A stretch of 64,000 nt of DNA from Smittia aterrima (GCA_033063855.1 CP093829.1:12431537-12495536), one strand, 5' to 3'. Shown: positions 19,806 to 33,307, counted from the stretch's first letter. The notes: generated from the sequence alone by a model not told the origin. Numbers and translations are program-made.

Positions 19806-22800
19806 ATGTCGAAGAACACAGCTAAAATCGAGATATTACAGCAACGTGAAAACAGCATTAGAAACATTTGCATTCTTGCGCATGTCGATCATGGCAAGAC
19901 GACGCTTGCTGACCATTTAATTGCGAATAATGGTGAGGATATCGATTTGTTTATTTGACAATGTGCTGACATTGAATTATTTTAGGTATAATTTCGGCTA
20001 GAAATGCTGGAACTATGTGTTACTTAGATAATCGACCTGATGAACAAGAAAGAAAGATCACGATGAAGGCCTCCAACATATCGCTTTACCACGCTGATAA
20101 TGAAAGCAATGAATATTTGATCAATCTTATCGATTCTCCAGGCCATGTTGATTTTTCAAGCGAAGCTTCTGCTGCTGTTCGATTGGCCGATGGCGCTATT
20201 ATTGTGATTGATGTGGTTGAAGGCGTCTGTGCTCAAACAAGAACCATTCTTCAACAAGCTTATAATGAAAACCTGAAGCTAATTCTCTTCATTAATAAAA
20301 TTGATCGTCTCGTTATTGAACGAAAGATGTCCCTGACTGATGCTGATGATTGTATAAAAAAGCTCGTGGAGACTGTGAATGCTGTAATCGGCAACATGTT
20401 CGCAACTTCAGTCATTGCAAATGAAGACGCATCCAGTGAAAATCAAGAATCCGCTTTAGAGAAATCAGATGACTCAAATCTTTACTTCGATCCTTTGAAA
20501 GGAAACGTCATCTTTGGATCAGCAATTGATGGTTGGGCGCTTACTACTAAGAAAATCGCAAGAATGTATGCTCAAAGAATGGCATTGAACGAAAGGGAAT
20601 TCCACGAAGCACTATTCAAGGATCAATATTACAATCATAAGACTAAGACATGTCACAAATTAGCCTACGCCAAAGGCAAAGACAATCTCTTCACTAGTTT
20701 GATACTCACATGCATTTTCAAGATGTACAATAATATCCTCGACAACGATTTCAAAGCTATTCCGGATTTCTTGTCAAAAGTAGGTCTCAGCTACCGACCA
20801 CCGAAGCATGCAACAGAATCACATCGAAGATCGATTCTCAGAGCAGCTTTCAAAGAGTGGATGCCATTGGATCAAGTTTTCCTTGAAACCATTGTTGAGC
20901 AAGTTACCAGCCCAATTGAAACATACGTCATTAAACTATCAAAGTTAATGTCATTAAGTGCTACGCAGCAACCTGAAATTAAGTTTAGCGATGACGATGA
21001 GTCACAAATTATTGCATATATAGCCAAAATGGTTCCTATTCCTTACCGTGAGCTTCAAGCGTGTGACAAGAGTTTAAAAAACGAAACTGATGAATTCGAG
21101 TCGGATGAATTAATTTTGATTGCGTTCGTGAGAGTCTTCAAGGGCATCATAAAACCAAACGGAAAAGCTCATATCGTTTTGAAAGGTTATAGTCGAAAGG
21201 AAAAGAACATTTCGGAACTGAAGCCAGTGACTGTGAGAAGGGTTTATTTAATGATGGGCAGGAACTTCGAACCAATTAGTGAAGCTCATCCTGGAATGAT
21301 TGTAGGAATCTGGTACAGTGAAAAACATGAAATAAAAACAGGAGCATTGACAACATCTTATGACTGTCCACCCTTCTGTGGACTCGATATTCTTGCACCG
21401 CCTGTTGTGAGAGTTGCTGTTGAACCAATGAATATCGATCAGATGCCTATTTTATTGAAAGGACTGAAGATTCTAAATCAAGTTGACTCAAGTGTTCAAA
21501 TAATGATTCAAGAAACTGGTGAGCATGTTCTTTGTGTCCTCGGCGAAGTTCATCTCGAAAAATGTATTCGCGATCTCAAAGATAGCTACTCGTGCATTGA
21601 ATTGAAGGTTTCAAAACCGATCGTGCAATTTCGGGAAACTATTGTGGATGTACCGAAATCAAAAGAAATATTTGATGAAGAGAAGACGGCCACAATTCAA
21701 GCTCGAAATGGATCCTGCCACATTAAAATGATTGCTCTGCCACTTCCAGCAGAAGTCGTGCAAATAATGGAAAACAACAAAGATGAACTAAAAGTCTTAA
21801 TGGATAAAGTTGAAGGAGATGCATCAAATGATGTCGTAATCAATAAGGATTTTAACGAATTCCGTTCATCTCTCGCTAAATTGATGAACACATCTTTGGA
21901 TGGAATTATCGTGGATAATGAAATTTGGAGCATGGGACCTAAGAAGCTCAGCACTTGCATGCTCTTGAATAAAAGTGATTATAGTCATCACGACTTTTGG
22001 AATTCCACTGCCGCCACGGGCCCTTACGATCGTGCAATTATAAATGGATTTCAATCAGCCGTATCCGCTGGTCCTCTATGCAACGAGCCAATGCATGGCG
22101 TTTGCTTTGTTATGCTGAAATTCGACGTCGACGAATCTTTTGAAAACTCTGGAAGCTCACTTTCTGGAACTATTATTACTGCTGTGAAAGATGCCTGCCT
22201 GCTTGCATTCAAGAAACAAGGGCAACGTCTTGTTTCACCGATGTACAATCTCAACGTTTTCATGAGGCATGATGTTTTGGGTGAGTTCAAATGTTTCATC
22301 TGATATCTTAAAATTTAATTTTATTTCAAATCCCCAAAGTTCGAGAGGCAGATCGTAAATTACGTGAAGCGAATGCTAATAAATTATGCTCTGACGAAAT
22401 TTACGAAGAGCCCCAGAAAGCAATTTTTCACAATTAATACTGACAACAATTTTCCTAACGCGAATCATAAATTATCGAACGAACAGAAATCTAGTTTTAA
22501 AGTAAATCGAACGCGATCGAGTTTGTTCCGGTCAATAAATAAACAAGAAAAGATTTGCTACGCCTTATTCGACATAGTTTTCAACAAGACAGATTAATCT
22601 TGGTTTTGCACGTAAAATTAATTCTACCGAAGAGTTTCTGCGATTTGTTTTGAATGTAGCGATGAGATTGATACAAGATGCAAAATTATTGTTCGATCTT
22701 AGCGTCGACAGGCGCTGCCTCGATGGTTGTGTTCTTTGTTCGATACGTCGTATGAATTGCCGGTCGTTGACTGATCTTCCATTGACTGAAAGTATTGGGT

Positions 22801-25800
22801 GTACTAGGTGGCACACAAAGCATTCCGTAGACGTTAATTCCAGGCAAGCCAGCATAAGTCGGCTGATCATGCGGCAATGGACCCTCTGTGAGAAATACAA
22901 ATCAAACACATTTAAAGATCTCGACCTTAAAACCTAATTAGGAAGCTTCTTTCTTACCAAGCCTGAAGTTGCTTGGACATTTGCAGATCACTAAGTAGTG
23001 AGATTTGCCGGTTCTTGAATTCTGTAGAGCCAAGATCGACCAGTCACGCGGTGCTCGGCAATCACGCAATTCGTTTACTTGCTCGCATGTCTTGGCAAGC
23101 GTCACTGCTTTCTTATTTGCATTTCCAACGAGCGTAATCGTGTGATTGTCATCTTCATTCAAACTCAGCGAGCATGGATCTCGATATCTGCGAACAAGAA
23201 AAAAGAATTGTTGAGAGAATGTTTGGTTGTTTTTTTAGAAAGTCTTCGTGGAGACGATGTCAAGACATGTCGAAGTTTACGAATTTACGATTTGTTGAGC
23301 ATTTAAAAACCTCAATGGACAAAATAGATCGAAGGGAGAAACAAAAGAACGGGAACCGCAAAGATTCATCGCGATCATTGAGCAAATATTTAGAGCAACG
23401 ATCGCGTGTTGCGTCAGTAAAGAATTCTCCTCCGTTGAACTTGAGTAAGCAAAAGTCAAAATTCGACTAAAACTGTTCAAATAAAAGAGTCTCGTGCCGA
23501 GAGACAGAGATCAATCTTGACAATGAGAATGTGATTTAATAGTTGAAGAACTAGTACGAGATTACAAGATGATTATGACATGAGCACTTTCTTCTTCTCA
23601 ATCGATGCCGCGAATGTGCGAACAGAAAGAAAACAAAATGAGGAAACATTTCAATTACGCATTTGCGATCTTGGCGGACGTCGAGCAATTAATAATAAAT
23701 GACAAAGTGTTATGACAATCACTCGGATCAATGATGGAGCATTAAGAAAAAAAGTGACATCGTTCAATCTTGTTTCTTCGCCTTGAAGCTAACTTGAGAT
23801 AATTTGAAGTTTTATCAGCTTGTTCGAATCGTCACGTTGAGTTCCGACTCGATAAATAATTTATACTGCGCGAAGAGAAATTAAATTAAATTTATTGAAA
23901 ACTCAATGAAAATCTGTAGAAGAACTTTCTCGTGTCGTAGCAAGATTAACGTGCTCACTTGCAAAAAGAAAAGTTTTCGCTAACCGCGGTGAGGCGCCTA
24001 CACGCGACCGTTTCGATCAGCTGAAGCTGCTTTGCCGCAGCTTTCCGGTTCATTAAAATTAATTTTATTTTCATTCATTCACCTAACAATCAATTCATCG
24101 TTCTAATTACACATTTTCCCTCTTCATCGCTCCGCACATTTGCATACAACGAGGGCTGGCCGTGCTAAATATGGAAATTCAACGGAACATTCGTTTAATT
24201 AAGCGCCAAGCTGCAACTTGCAGTTCAGTTATTAAAGATTCTCTTCCATAAAAATCGAACAATTAAACTTTTTCCTCTCGTTTGATTGTTCTTCCGAGTT
24301 TTCAAAGAAAAATTCAATCGCGAAAGTTTTCCCTCGATCACTTTCAACTTGAAAGTTTCAAGTTCAAGTTTGACGGATTTTTATTTCGCTTTTAAATCTT
24401 CAATTAACTTTTTATTCAACCAAAGCATCTGCAGCTGAGGCAACGACTACAAGAACGCGAAGAAATTTCATGAGAAACTTTTTCTTACTCGCGAGAAGTT
24501 AATTGCACGTTGTTGTTTAATTAAAGACGCGACATGTGAGATAAAACTCGCGGAAAACTCGCAAATGTCACGGGAAGTCGTGGGAGAATTTCCATACCGA
24601 TCTCATGCGAAGAAATAATTCCATACCTTGGTGGACACACGCACAATGGTTGAGTGAAGTTGAGTCGTACGTAAACGGCATTGCAAACCTGAAAACGAAA
24701 TAAGAAGTGTTTTGATGGATATCGAAATATTCTTAGCTCACCTGTTGGATTGCACACTCTGGCAGGAAATAAGGCTGTTGATGATGTGGATAATAATGAT
24801 ATTTCGTTGGTTGTACGCTTGGCTAGAATGAAATGGTAAATGAGATTAGTCGATTGCATAGAAAATCAAAAAACCGAGCCCGAGATTTCGTCTTTAGTCT
24901 AACAAAGCAAATGAAGAAATCGAAACGCGATTCATTAGTTTCCGTTTCGCGTTTTAATGCTTTTACGACTTAATATTATTCACTGCCATGAGCTCTTGTG
25001 ATGATCTTAGTTTACTGCTGAGATTCTGCAGTCCAAGGCCGCTTTCTAATGTCTCTTGCTGTCCACAAATTACTTTTTAATGTCCGCTAATTTATTCTCC
25101 TCATTTTGAATGCAAAATTGTTTGTTTTTCTAAAAAAAACATTTTTTTTGGCTTTCGCTTTACTTGGAATTTGCGAGATTTCTATAACAAAAATTTTCAG
25201 TGACTGTGAAGTTTTTGTGGAAAAACAAAAGAAAAGTGAAAACAATTAAAGCGATTAACACTTTAATTGACCATAGTTAAAGCGAAGAAAAGTGGTAAGA
25301 CGAAGGGCGACAAGAGCTGCCAAAAACCTTTCAATCAATTAATTGTTTCCATTCTTTCTGATGATCGATTATTAAATGAGAATTTAATATTTCTAAGCCC
25401 TTTGAAGCCCACACAATCTCCATTGATCGTTTAATTGTTGTCGGAAGTTTAAGACGAAGATAAATAGCTTCGATTTCATGAGCCAATGTTGCTTGATGCT
25501 CTAAATCGGACATTCGGTTTATGAGTTTAGGCAAAAGAGAAATTTCTGAAAGTTCTCTAAACTCTTTGACATGAAATATTGTTCAATCGGAAGAAGATTT
25601 CGAAGTCATCGAGGAGTGAGAGTGAACGAGGTGGGGAACGGGTCATTTCAGATTAAATTGCTTCTTTCTCTCGTTTCGATTTTTTTTTGGTAGTCCAAGC
25701 CTTCAAATGTTCAAATAAATTTGTTCATCTCCAAATCTTCTTTTTTTATTAAGCTCAAGTCAAATTTGTAATCGAATATCGCTCGCGGTTTACGAAGAAG

Positions 25801-28800
25801 CAAAATGGGTTAAACGATCTGCTCCATTTAGTGACTTCAATGAAAGTCTAAGACTCTTTACTGTCGATAATCTCTTTAGTTATCCTCAAGCTTTTGGTGC
25901 TAATGAAGTCTTAATTTCATAAACGAAAGCTTTGCATACAAATTCCTTTTGAATATTTTAAGATTCGTCTTCTTCGCTTATCACAAATCTTCAATTAAAA
26001 ATATTTATAAATTTGTCTTAAGAATACTGAAGCGAAAAAAGTAAACACTAGAAGACGATGTAGGTAATCGGCTTGCACGTCTCTTCACTCTATCGATCGT
26101 GGTGATAGCAATTTCTGCATTGAATCATAGCAAAAAATAATTTGAATTGAATACAATTCTACGACGACAACGACTTAAACATTTCTTTTAATGTTTTCAT
26201 CTCGTTCGTTCATTTTGGTTTCGGGTCATTGTTAAAGCAGCTTCACGTTCAATGGCACAGAGTTTAAATTTCTCAGCGAGAAAATGTTGTAACAACATTA
26301 AAGATCTTGTTCAATTTGAAGCAGAAAGAACGGGAAATTCTCAATTCAGTTCGTTCGCCGTCTCAGAATCTTTTGTTTTATGAAACAAATCAATTATTTC
26401 GTGGATGAGAATGAGATTCCGGACTGCAATTGGATCGAGAGCGAGTGCTGCTTCTTGAGACAATATTTGAGTCTAGAAGAGTTTTGAATAGTCGAGCGAT
26501 TAGCCTCGAAGCACGTACTCTATCAGAGTCCGAGAAAGAGAATTGAGATCGTCCGTTGCGGCTTTGGATTCGGAATTAAACCAAAACGCATAATTAATGA
26601 CGAATTAGCTTCAAATTACTACAAAAGCCATCAACGAACGCTTTCAATTAATTTGTTGAGCATTAATCTTCATCTTAACGGAATCGCCTCTTTGTCAAAA
26701 CGTCAAAATATGCATCGCAATGCGTGTTGATAGCTCTTGCGCCACTTTAAATCACTCACTCATAAAGCAGACGCAAAGAAAAGTGTTAAACAGCTTTTGA
26801 TGATTCTGCTTTGAATAATGCATGAACGAGATTATTTCATGCAGGTTGTTGTTAGAAGCTACAAAGCCATGGACAAGTATTATGAGCTTGTAACACGTAA
26901 AGAAGACGAATGAGAAGAACATTTGACGAGAAAATTGCGATTCACCTTTGCTTTTGAAGAGTTAGCGGGAGCCGCGTTGTTAGCGACAATATTGTTGATG
27001 TTGATTTTGTTGAGACCCGAGCTTCCTGAATTTGTAACAATTGGTTTTGCACTCGGCTTAGCTGTCGATTTCGTTGAGATAATCGTTGGTGATGCTGTCG
27101 TAGTGACACGATTCTTGTTCTTGCTTCCTGCTTGACTTACTCGCGTTGGTTTTTTCGATTTCTGAGTCGTCGCTGATATTTTTCTTGTCGTCGAAGCTTT
27201 CGTTGTTGCGATCGTTGCAGTCGCTGTTGATTGAACATCGCGTTTATGCATTCGCTTAAATTGCTTCTGTTCATGTTCCTTCACGAGATCTTGTACTAAG
27301 ACATCTCGAACCATTCTTGTTACGACTTCATCATCCCAAATACTTGGCAGATCAGACAAGTCGACTTCATCTTTTATGTTTTCATCAGATTGCGATGATG
27401 ATAATGCGACAAAGTAGAGCACAAGTACAAGTTTCACTAGATTTTTCACCCACATTTCAACAAACTTAAAATTTCTTTTCTCGTTTTTCCTAAACAAAAT
27501 CTCTTTCACTTTTCTTTTTTCTTAAATAACAATTTTCTGCCTTATAACTTTGCTATCATGATAAATTGTTTGCTGTACTTCTCTTTTGCTTTTTTCACTG
27601 ATATCCGATTAAACTCCTCTCGATGGAATTTATTTAAAAACTTCTTTAATGAATTGCAATTCTAGTTCACTTAACGTTACATTTCTCGATGATCGAGCTG
27701 AAAATTGTTAGTTTCTTCCGAAATGAGATAAAACTAAATCACTGGAGTCAAGACTCGGACGATAGAAGGAAAGAAAATGCTAAGCGAGCAGCACGAGTAA
27801 CAACGTCTGATTGCAGCAACGAGTCGCGATTCAATGAATTACCAGAGTCACTGACAGAAGCCTTGGGAGAAAGATAGAAGAAACGAAACGAAAGAAAGAG
27901 CCATAAAACCGCTCACGGTATCGCGCGCGCGCTCAATAGAAATAGGAAATGCTGCTAAAAAAAATACTTGAACATCTCATTGTGTTCACAGCATAAATGA
28001 ACAAACGAGTGAGTGAGCGAATATAAGTCTGAGAGAGAACAAGAAAATTATGAAAATTTACATAAATCGAAAATTATTTTCATGGAAAGTCGAAGTTCAA
28101 GATCCAACGAGACGATCTTTGTTAATCTCTTCGAATAAATTGAAACTTCGATGAAGTTACTTTGTCGATCGGAAGAGGTCGATTAGGAGAAGAAAAAGAC
28201 GTTTTTTTTATGGACGAAGAGACATTAGAGAAACAGATAATCGTCGTGACTTCTGGAATTGCGCAAAGCGGAGATTGAAAACAAAACTTTACAAACGGTT
28301 ATGACACATCTGGCGATGCTTGAGAAATCGGTCGAGAGTCGAAATATTTTCGCGTCCCAGATTCCTCGAGTAGAACAACAGAGAGCTAGCTTCAGTCATG
28401 TCTCAAATATTAAAGCATCGTCGAGCAATTACTTGAGACATCTTCAGCTTCTCGTTCGATTCTCATGGAACATCGATTGTAAGTTAATCGCAACAGTTTC
28501 ATCAGACACTAATCAACTGTTGTTCTGGTTCTATTGTCATGTTGATTGGTTCACTTTGGAGTTTTTGCTGCTTCACGAGTTGCTTGCATTGAAGTCTTTT
28601 GTATCGCATAACACATTGACGTTCGTGATGATGATGTTGATGAATTACTCGAACGGAAAACTCAAATTATTAGTAAAAGAAAAGAGCATTTTCGAGCATA
28701 GAATGTCGGAATCAAGATTAACATCAAGAAAAAGCGGCGATTTCACGTTCGGAAATGGATACGAAATGAGCAGAAAAACTCCGATGGAAATGAATTACAT

Positions 28801-30626
28801 TACATTGTGTTGTTACACATCGAGACACCCAACAAATCATGTTCATGGATTTTATGTTCTGCTCAATTTCACATTTCTTCATGGTCGGAACGAATCTCAG
28901 AAGCTTAACGTGATCGGGAGATGAATTCCTAAGCGTCTTTGGTCGAGGACGAGATAAGATTCGTTTTCAAATGATCATGGGAAATAAAAAAAAATATTGA
29001 AAGGAAACCGAGTTATCCCGACGCTGCTTTCATTTGATTTTAAATAACAATCAGAGTTTATTCTTTTCGCTTTTCGCCATAAATTGTTGCTCGGCAATTT
29101 CGATAAAACACAATACGAAGATTTAGTGACCCAAATAAGCTTGTAAACAAAACTGAGATTTTCATTTCTTTCTTCTCTCGCGATTAGAAGCGGAATGTGA
29201 ATGTGCAGAACGATTGAGTCGAAGTGAAGGAAACTAAGGCAAACAAGAATGAGAAACAATTTTATGGCGAAAGGGAAAACTTTTGAAGCTCGCGAAGCTC
29301 TCGAGGTTTATTTATTATTGATGGAGTTTATCGGCTGACTCGTGATCGCGCCGTTTGTTCCCCCAGGTCAAGAGGGCAAAAAGGTGTTAAATATGGAAAA
29401 TTGCGAAACTCAATCACTGAGCTTATTGAATTCTCAAGTAAGGAAAGAGGCATTCACGCTGCGAGGGAAATTATCCACAAAATCGTGTGTGAATTTTATT
29501 GAACAATGCTTAATGGAAATTTTTGAATTAACAGCGAAATTCCTGTGAAGATGTGGAATATTTTTATAGCTTTATTTGTTAAACATTCAACTCCAAACAT
29601 GGGCGAAGCGACGAAAATGATGTCGTTTAACCACAGCAAAGCAAATCTTTAAAGAAGAAGAACTAAATTGAGTCTTCAATCGAGACGACTTAAAGATGAT
29701 CCGCGTGCCATTTGATTGAAACTAATTTCACTCTTTCGCAAGTTTTCACTTCTTCTCAGCTCGCGGCACGATCAATTCAAACAATGCAGTTCTATTTGAT
29801 GAAATCCAAGAGAATTTTCTCTAGATTACTACTCGCGATTCGCATGAATTAAGTGAAAAGAGTTTAGAAGCTCAATTGGAATCAAATCAGCAAAAGAATT
29901 GTTGCTGCTCGCAACGCGATAATTCATCCACTTTTTCTTTCTTTTCGATTTTCTCCTCTTTCTCTGCTGCTGCTGCTAACTCGAGCGGCCTCAAGTTCTC
30001 ATTTAAATGGATGATTGCTACTAATGCATTTCGTACAACAGGAAAAAATGCCACAGAAAAACATTAATTCACTCTAATGAATGGTTTTTCTGCGTTCAGC
30101 TTTCAAATGATGTGTGAAAAATTGTCTTTTGGGGCGAGAAGAGCCCGAAGCGAAATCGAAAACGAAATACCGCAATTCCGTTTGATCCGATTAGTCTTGT
30201 GCAAAATCTTTAATTAAATTAATTTTTTTCTCTTTCCTCTTTAAAAAAATAGGTAAATGCTTTGCAGAGGTCTCGAAACGCAACGGCAAAGTTTTGGTTT
30301 CCGACGAAATCGCTGGCAGCGGAATGTGGATTGTCGATGCTTCTGTTCCCGTAGTAGAATCATTCGATTTCGCTAACCAATTACGTGTGAAAACATCTGG
30401 ATTAGCAATGCCGCAACTTAAATTCAGCCATTGGGAGACGATTGAAGAAGACCCGTTCTGGATTCCAACGACGGCGGAAGAACTCGAAAAATTCGGCGAC
30501 AAAGCAGACTTTGAAAATAAAGCAAAAGGTTACATGGATTCGATTCGCGAACGAAAAGGCTTGTATGTCGATAAGAAGCTTGTCGAATTCGGTGAAAAAC
30601 AGAGAACACTGTCGAAAAATAAATAA
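19806..30626 (+). CDS. EFL1: Elongation factor-like GTPase 1 (EFL1/Ria1)
   Basis: Three exons, 19806-19932, 19986-22280 and 30253-30626, give 931 aa in frame. G1 is AHVDHGKT (25-32), switch II DSPGHVDF, and G4 NKID; EF-2-like domains II-V follow, with the family ending VKTSGLAMPQLKFSHWE, DPFWIPTT and KQRTLSKNK. EFL1 works with SBDS in the cytoplasm to release eIF6 from pre-60S subunits. The last intron (22281-30252) is about 8 kb, against 53 nt for the first, and holds the Cys-rich secreted gene on the opposite strand plus the left arm of the inverted duplication. An alternative terminal exon at 22341-22436 is also in phase and would give a truncated protein lacking domain V's end. Start chosen at the first ATG in the frame. 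Confidence 0.93.
22341..22436 (+). other. Possible alternative terminal exon of EFL1
   Basis: After the donor at 22281 a 60-nt intron-sized gap ends CCCCAAAG, and the following frame reads VREADRKLREANANKLCSDE... for about 30 codons before a stop, in phase with EFL1 exon 2. Intron length fits this genome. The peptide is not part of the conserved EFL1 C-terminus, so this is either a truncated isoform or chance. Confidence 0.3.
22686..27455 (-). CDS. Secreted Cys-rich protein, copy A, nested in the EFL1 intron
   Basis: Five exons, 26946-27455, 24742-24822, 24627-24688, 22958-23187 and 22686-22885, give 360 aa in frame. A signal peptide (VLVLYFVALSSSQS) is followed by an acidic segment, a dibasic site (RMHKRD, about residue 68), and a Ser/Thr/Lys-rich linker (about 70-150). 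The C-terminal half is compact and Cys-rich: LPECAIQQVCNAVYVRLNFT, QPLCVCPPRYRDPC, LAKTCEQVNELRDCRAPRDW, YLVICKCPSNF and GINVYGMLC. It reads like a conserved arthropod secreted protein, perhaps processed at KR, but I cannot name the family. It lies wholly inside EFL1's last intron on the other strand. Nearly identical to copy B at 41.8-46.5 kb except for its end (AAPVDAKIEQ against ASPVEA). Confidence 0.75.
22705..29437. repeat. Inverted duplication, left copy
   Basis: About 6.7 kb. Its reverse complement recurs as 32012-32783 (matching 28657-29437) and 40635-46542 (matching 22705-28555). Identity is very high in coding exons (exon 1 of the Cys-rich gene shows one clear substitution in 510 nt) and high, with small indels, elsewhere. 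The roughly 100 nt at 28555-28657 is the only part without a clear partner, and it is where the other copy carries its 7.9-kb insert. Confidence 0.9.
29438..30252. other. Spacer of the inverted duplication, EFL1 intron end
   Basis: Single-copy DNA between the left arm and the EFL1 last exon. A Ser/Phe-rich short open frame at 29876-30067 is low-complexity and not believed. Nothing else seen. Confidence 0.4.
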
Positions 30627-32011
30627 ATAAAAGTTTTGGAAAGTTTTAGAAAGATCGCCTAATTTTGATTGAAATCTATTTTCAGCTGTTTGTACAACGA
30701 ATTCGTTAAGAGCCCCACCTGGAGAGTTCGAATATTGAACGCGATAGAAAAGTGAGAGCTCTCATCTGGTGATTGATTTTGAAATCTAAATTTTCTGGAT
30801 CTCCCCCGCGAAGTCACGTTTGCTCTTTTCAAGAATCGTGATAGCGGCTAAACAAATTGAGGTTAAACGGTGCCTCGATTGGGAAGACCAATCCGCCTTC
30901 AACCGCCCCACAAACCAAATGGCAGCCAACTGATTTAATGCCGCCGTAAATCTTTTTTCCATTCGAAAGCTTCAAGATGAACAAGTTAATGCTTTAATGG
31001 GATTTTCGATGCACCAGATTACAATGATCGCACAAAGCGAACATCTTAATTGCCAAGCTGACCGATCGACGCCTCATGGATTTGAATTGATGATGAATAG
31101 CAAAAGAAATCAATCTGATTGATTGGTGGACGGTTAATGAACCAGGCAAAGGGCCTGATGGCCTGCTTCTTTTAAGATGTGAAGCTGTCGACACGTCAAA
31201 GCGACTAAATTGTTCAACACTTCACTTGTGAGACTAATAAGGTTCATACCTTATAGTATGGCTGTAATTGTATGGCTATACCCACGCAGTGTCATTTCAA
31301 TTGCACTGCAAGCGAACTCTATGGAATGCTGAGCAATTTACGTTGGCATGCTGCGCCGAAACGTGACGCGATTATTTTAATTTCTTCTGATTTCCGACGA
31401 TGATTTTCAATTTTCACTCGATTTACCGTTGACCGCTGAAACCTTTTGTGAATCTTTTTCTCTGTCATTGTTGTTTGCTTGCATCTCTCACCAACTAAGC
31501 TCATGTGCCACAACCTTAATTTGAATGAAATAACAATTTCTTTCTCTCGTTTTCTGTCCGCGCTAGAGTCACTTAAATTACAGAATTTTTAATAAAGTTT
31601 TGGGAACAAGAATTTGGGAATCGGGTCAACTTAAAATTTCAATTGCCTCTGAAACATTAAAGCGCGTGGAACTTGTCTAATTAGATTAGACGAAAGCTTC
31701 TAAGCAACTGTTGAGTGGAATAACTGAAACAAATTAAAGTTTTATCGACTTCTTTAATAAGTTTTTGCGGCTCAATGGCATAAATTGCCTTTCCATTTCC
31801 ATTCTCGTTGAGATGTTTTATTTCTACAACAAATTGTTTCGTCTGTGACATTCTAAACCACAAATTTAATTATTTCCTGTTACTTGTAATAGAAATCCGA
31901 GATGGAATCAAATATCCGGAGAAATTAATTTACCCCTCTTAAGAGGTTTCAATTATCATTTGAACGTTGAGAAATTTCCCTCAGAGACAGACTTTTTATT
32001 TGCTGGCTGGT
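30627..32011. other. Intergenic 3' of EFL1
   Basis: Contains the EFL1 3' UTR (AATAAATAAA right at the stop), single-copy AT-rich sequence and one hairpin element at 31222. No gene is supported. Confidence 0.4.
31222..31281 (+). mobile_element. Short hairpin element, copy 3
   Basis: CACTTGTGAGACTAATAAGG, TTCATACCTTATAGTATGGC and TGTAATTGTATGGCT: the fullest copy of the family, with the hairpin and a repeated TATGGCT at its end. Confidence 0.8.
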
Positions 32012-32783
32012 GAATTCAATAAGCTCAGTGATTGAGTTTCGCAATTTTCCATATTTAACACCTTTTTGCCCTCTTGACCTGGGGGAACAAACGGCGCGAT
32101 CACGAGTCAGCCGATAAACTCCATCAATAATAAATAAACCTCGAGAGCTTCAAAAGTTTTCCCTTTCGCCATAAAATTGTTTCTCATTCTTGTTTGCCTT
32201 AGTTTCCTTCACTTCGACTCAATCGTTCTGCACATTCACATTCCGCTTCTAATCGCGAGAGAAGAAAGAAATGAAAAATCTCAGTTTTGTTTACAAGCTT
32301 ATTTGGGTCACTAAATCTTCGTATTGTGTTTTATCGAAATTGCCGAGCAACAATTTATGGCGAAAAGCGAAAAGAATAAACTCTGATTGTTATTTAAAAT
32401 CAAATGAAAGCAGCGTCGGGATAACTCGGTTTCCTTTCAATATTTTTTTTTTATTTCCCATGATCATTTGAAAACGAATCTTATCTCGTCCTCGACCAAA
32501 GACGCTTTGGAATTCATCTCCCGATCACGTTAAGCTTCTGAGATTCGTTCCGACCATGAAGAAATGTGAAATTGAGCAGAACATAAAATCCATGAACATG
32601 ATTTGTTGGGTGTCTCGATGTGTAACAACACAATGTAATGTAATTCATTTCCATCGGAGTTTTTCTGCTCATTTCGTATCCATTTCCGAACGTGAAATCG
32701 CCGCTTTTTCTTGATGGTAATCTTATTCAGACATTATATGCTCGAAAATGCTCTTTTCTTTTACTAATAATTTGAGTTTTTTT
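32012..32783. repeat. Inverted duplication, right copy, first segment
   Basis: Reverse complement of 28657-29437. It begins near TTGAATTC (shared with 29430) and ends after AATAATTTGAGTTTT. It forms a palindrome with a 2.6-kb spacer that holds the EFL1 last exon. Confidence 0.9.
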
Positions 32784-33307
32784 GCTTACAATGCTTTAAA
32801 AGGTGAAAATCTGTCCCTTCCCTTAACTCAATTAAAAAATCTATAATTTTTTTCCCATCACCTAGAAATAACAGTTTTAAAAATGAGTAATAATAACGAA
32901 TAATAGTTATTGGTGTTGCTTCTGCTTTTTAATCAGGGAGTATTGACAAGTAATTTGCGATCAAGAAACTTAATTAACATTGTTCTTTGAGGAATTCAAT
33001 ATCTAAATAATAGCTTTAACAGAGCAAGGTTTAAAAAAGCACGATGTTGGTGTGTTGAATTGTCAGTGGTGACTTCAATCTCCGTAGTTGAGTACCTGCA
33101 ATTTGCCCCATCTGGTGGTGTGGTTGAATATTCGTGAAGTTGAATATTCGTGGAGTTCGTTCACTACAGAATTAATTTAAAATTTTACGGCAAGCCCGGT
33201 CATTCCTTCATTGCATCACAGTGAATGATAAGACTAACACAAGACACATCGTAGCGAATATTTTTGATTTTAGTTTTTATTTGGAGTGAAAATTGTAAAA
33301 AATCGAG
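32784..33307. promoter_or_regulatory. Upstream region of the hemomucin locus
   Basis: Non-coding. Starts at the breakpoint with the inverted copy and ends at the leader exon ATG. No TATA box is evident within the last 100 nt. Confidence 0.35.

Noticed and set aside
22364..22597. 77-codon plus frame 3' of EFL1 exon 2
   Set aside because: Low-complexity, Lys/Asn-rich, different phase from the possible alternative exon; no support.
23277..23480. Open frame on the minus strand, repeated at 45765-45968 (+)
   Set aside because: Falls in an intron of the Cys-rich gene in both copies; present twice because of the inverted duplication and has no splice-linked neighbour.
26880..27509. Longer N-terminus for Cys-rich copy A and read-through past its exon 1
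   Set aside because: Upstream start is GTG and is not in frame in copy B; after 26946 the frame runs into intron, shown by the in-phase next exon.
28259..28924. 221-codon open frame on the plus strand, part of it also open at 40678-40947 (-)
   Set aside because: Starts at a non-ATG codon, lies antisense upstream of the Cys-rich gene, has no family features, and appears twice only because the region is duplicated.
28975..29259. 94-codon hydrophobic frame (-), mirrored at 32271-32471 (+)
   Set aside because: Frame is longer in one copy than in the other and is not conserved protein-like; a by-product of the palindrome.
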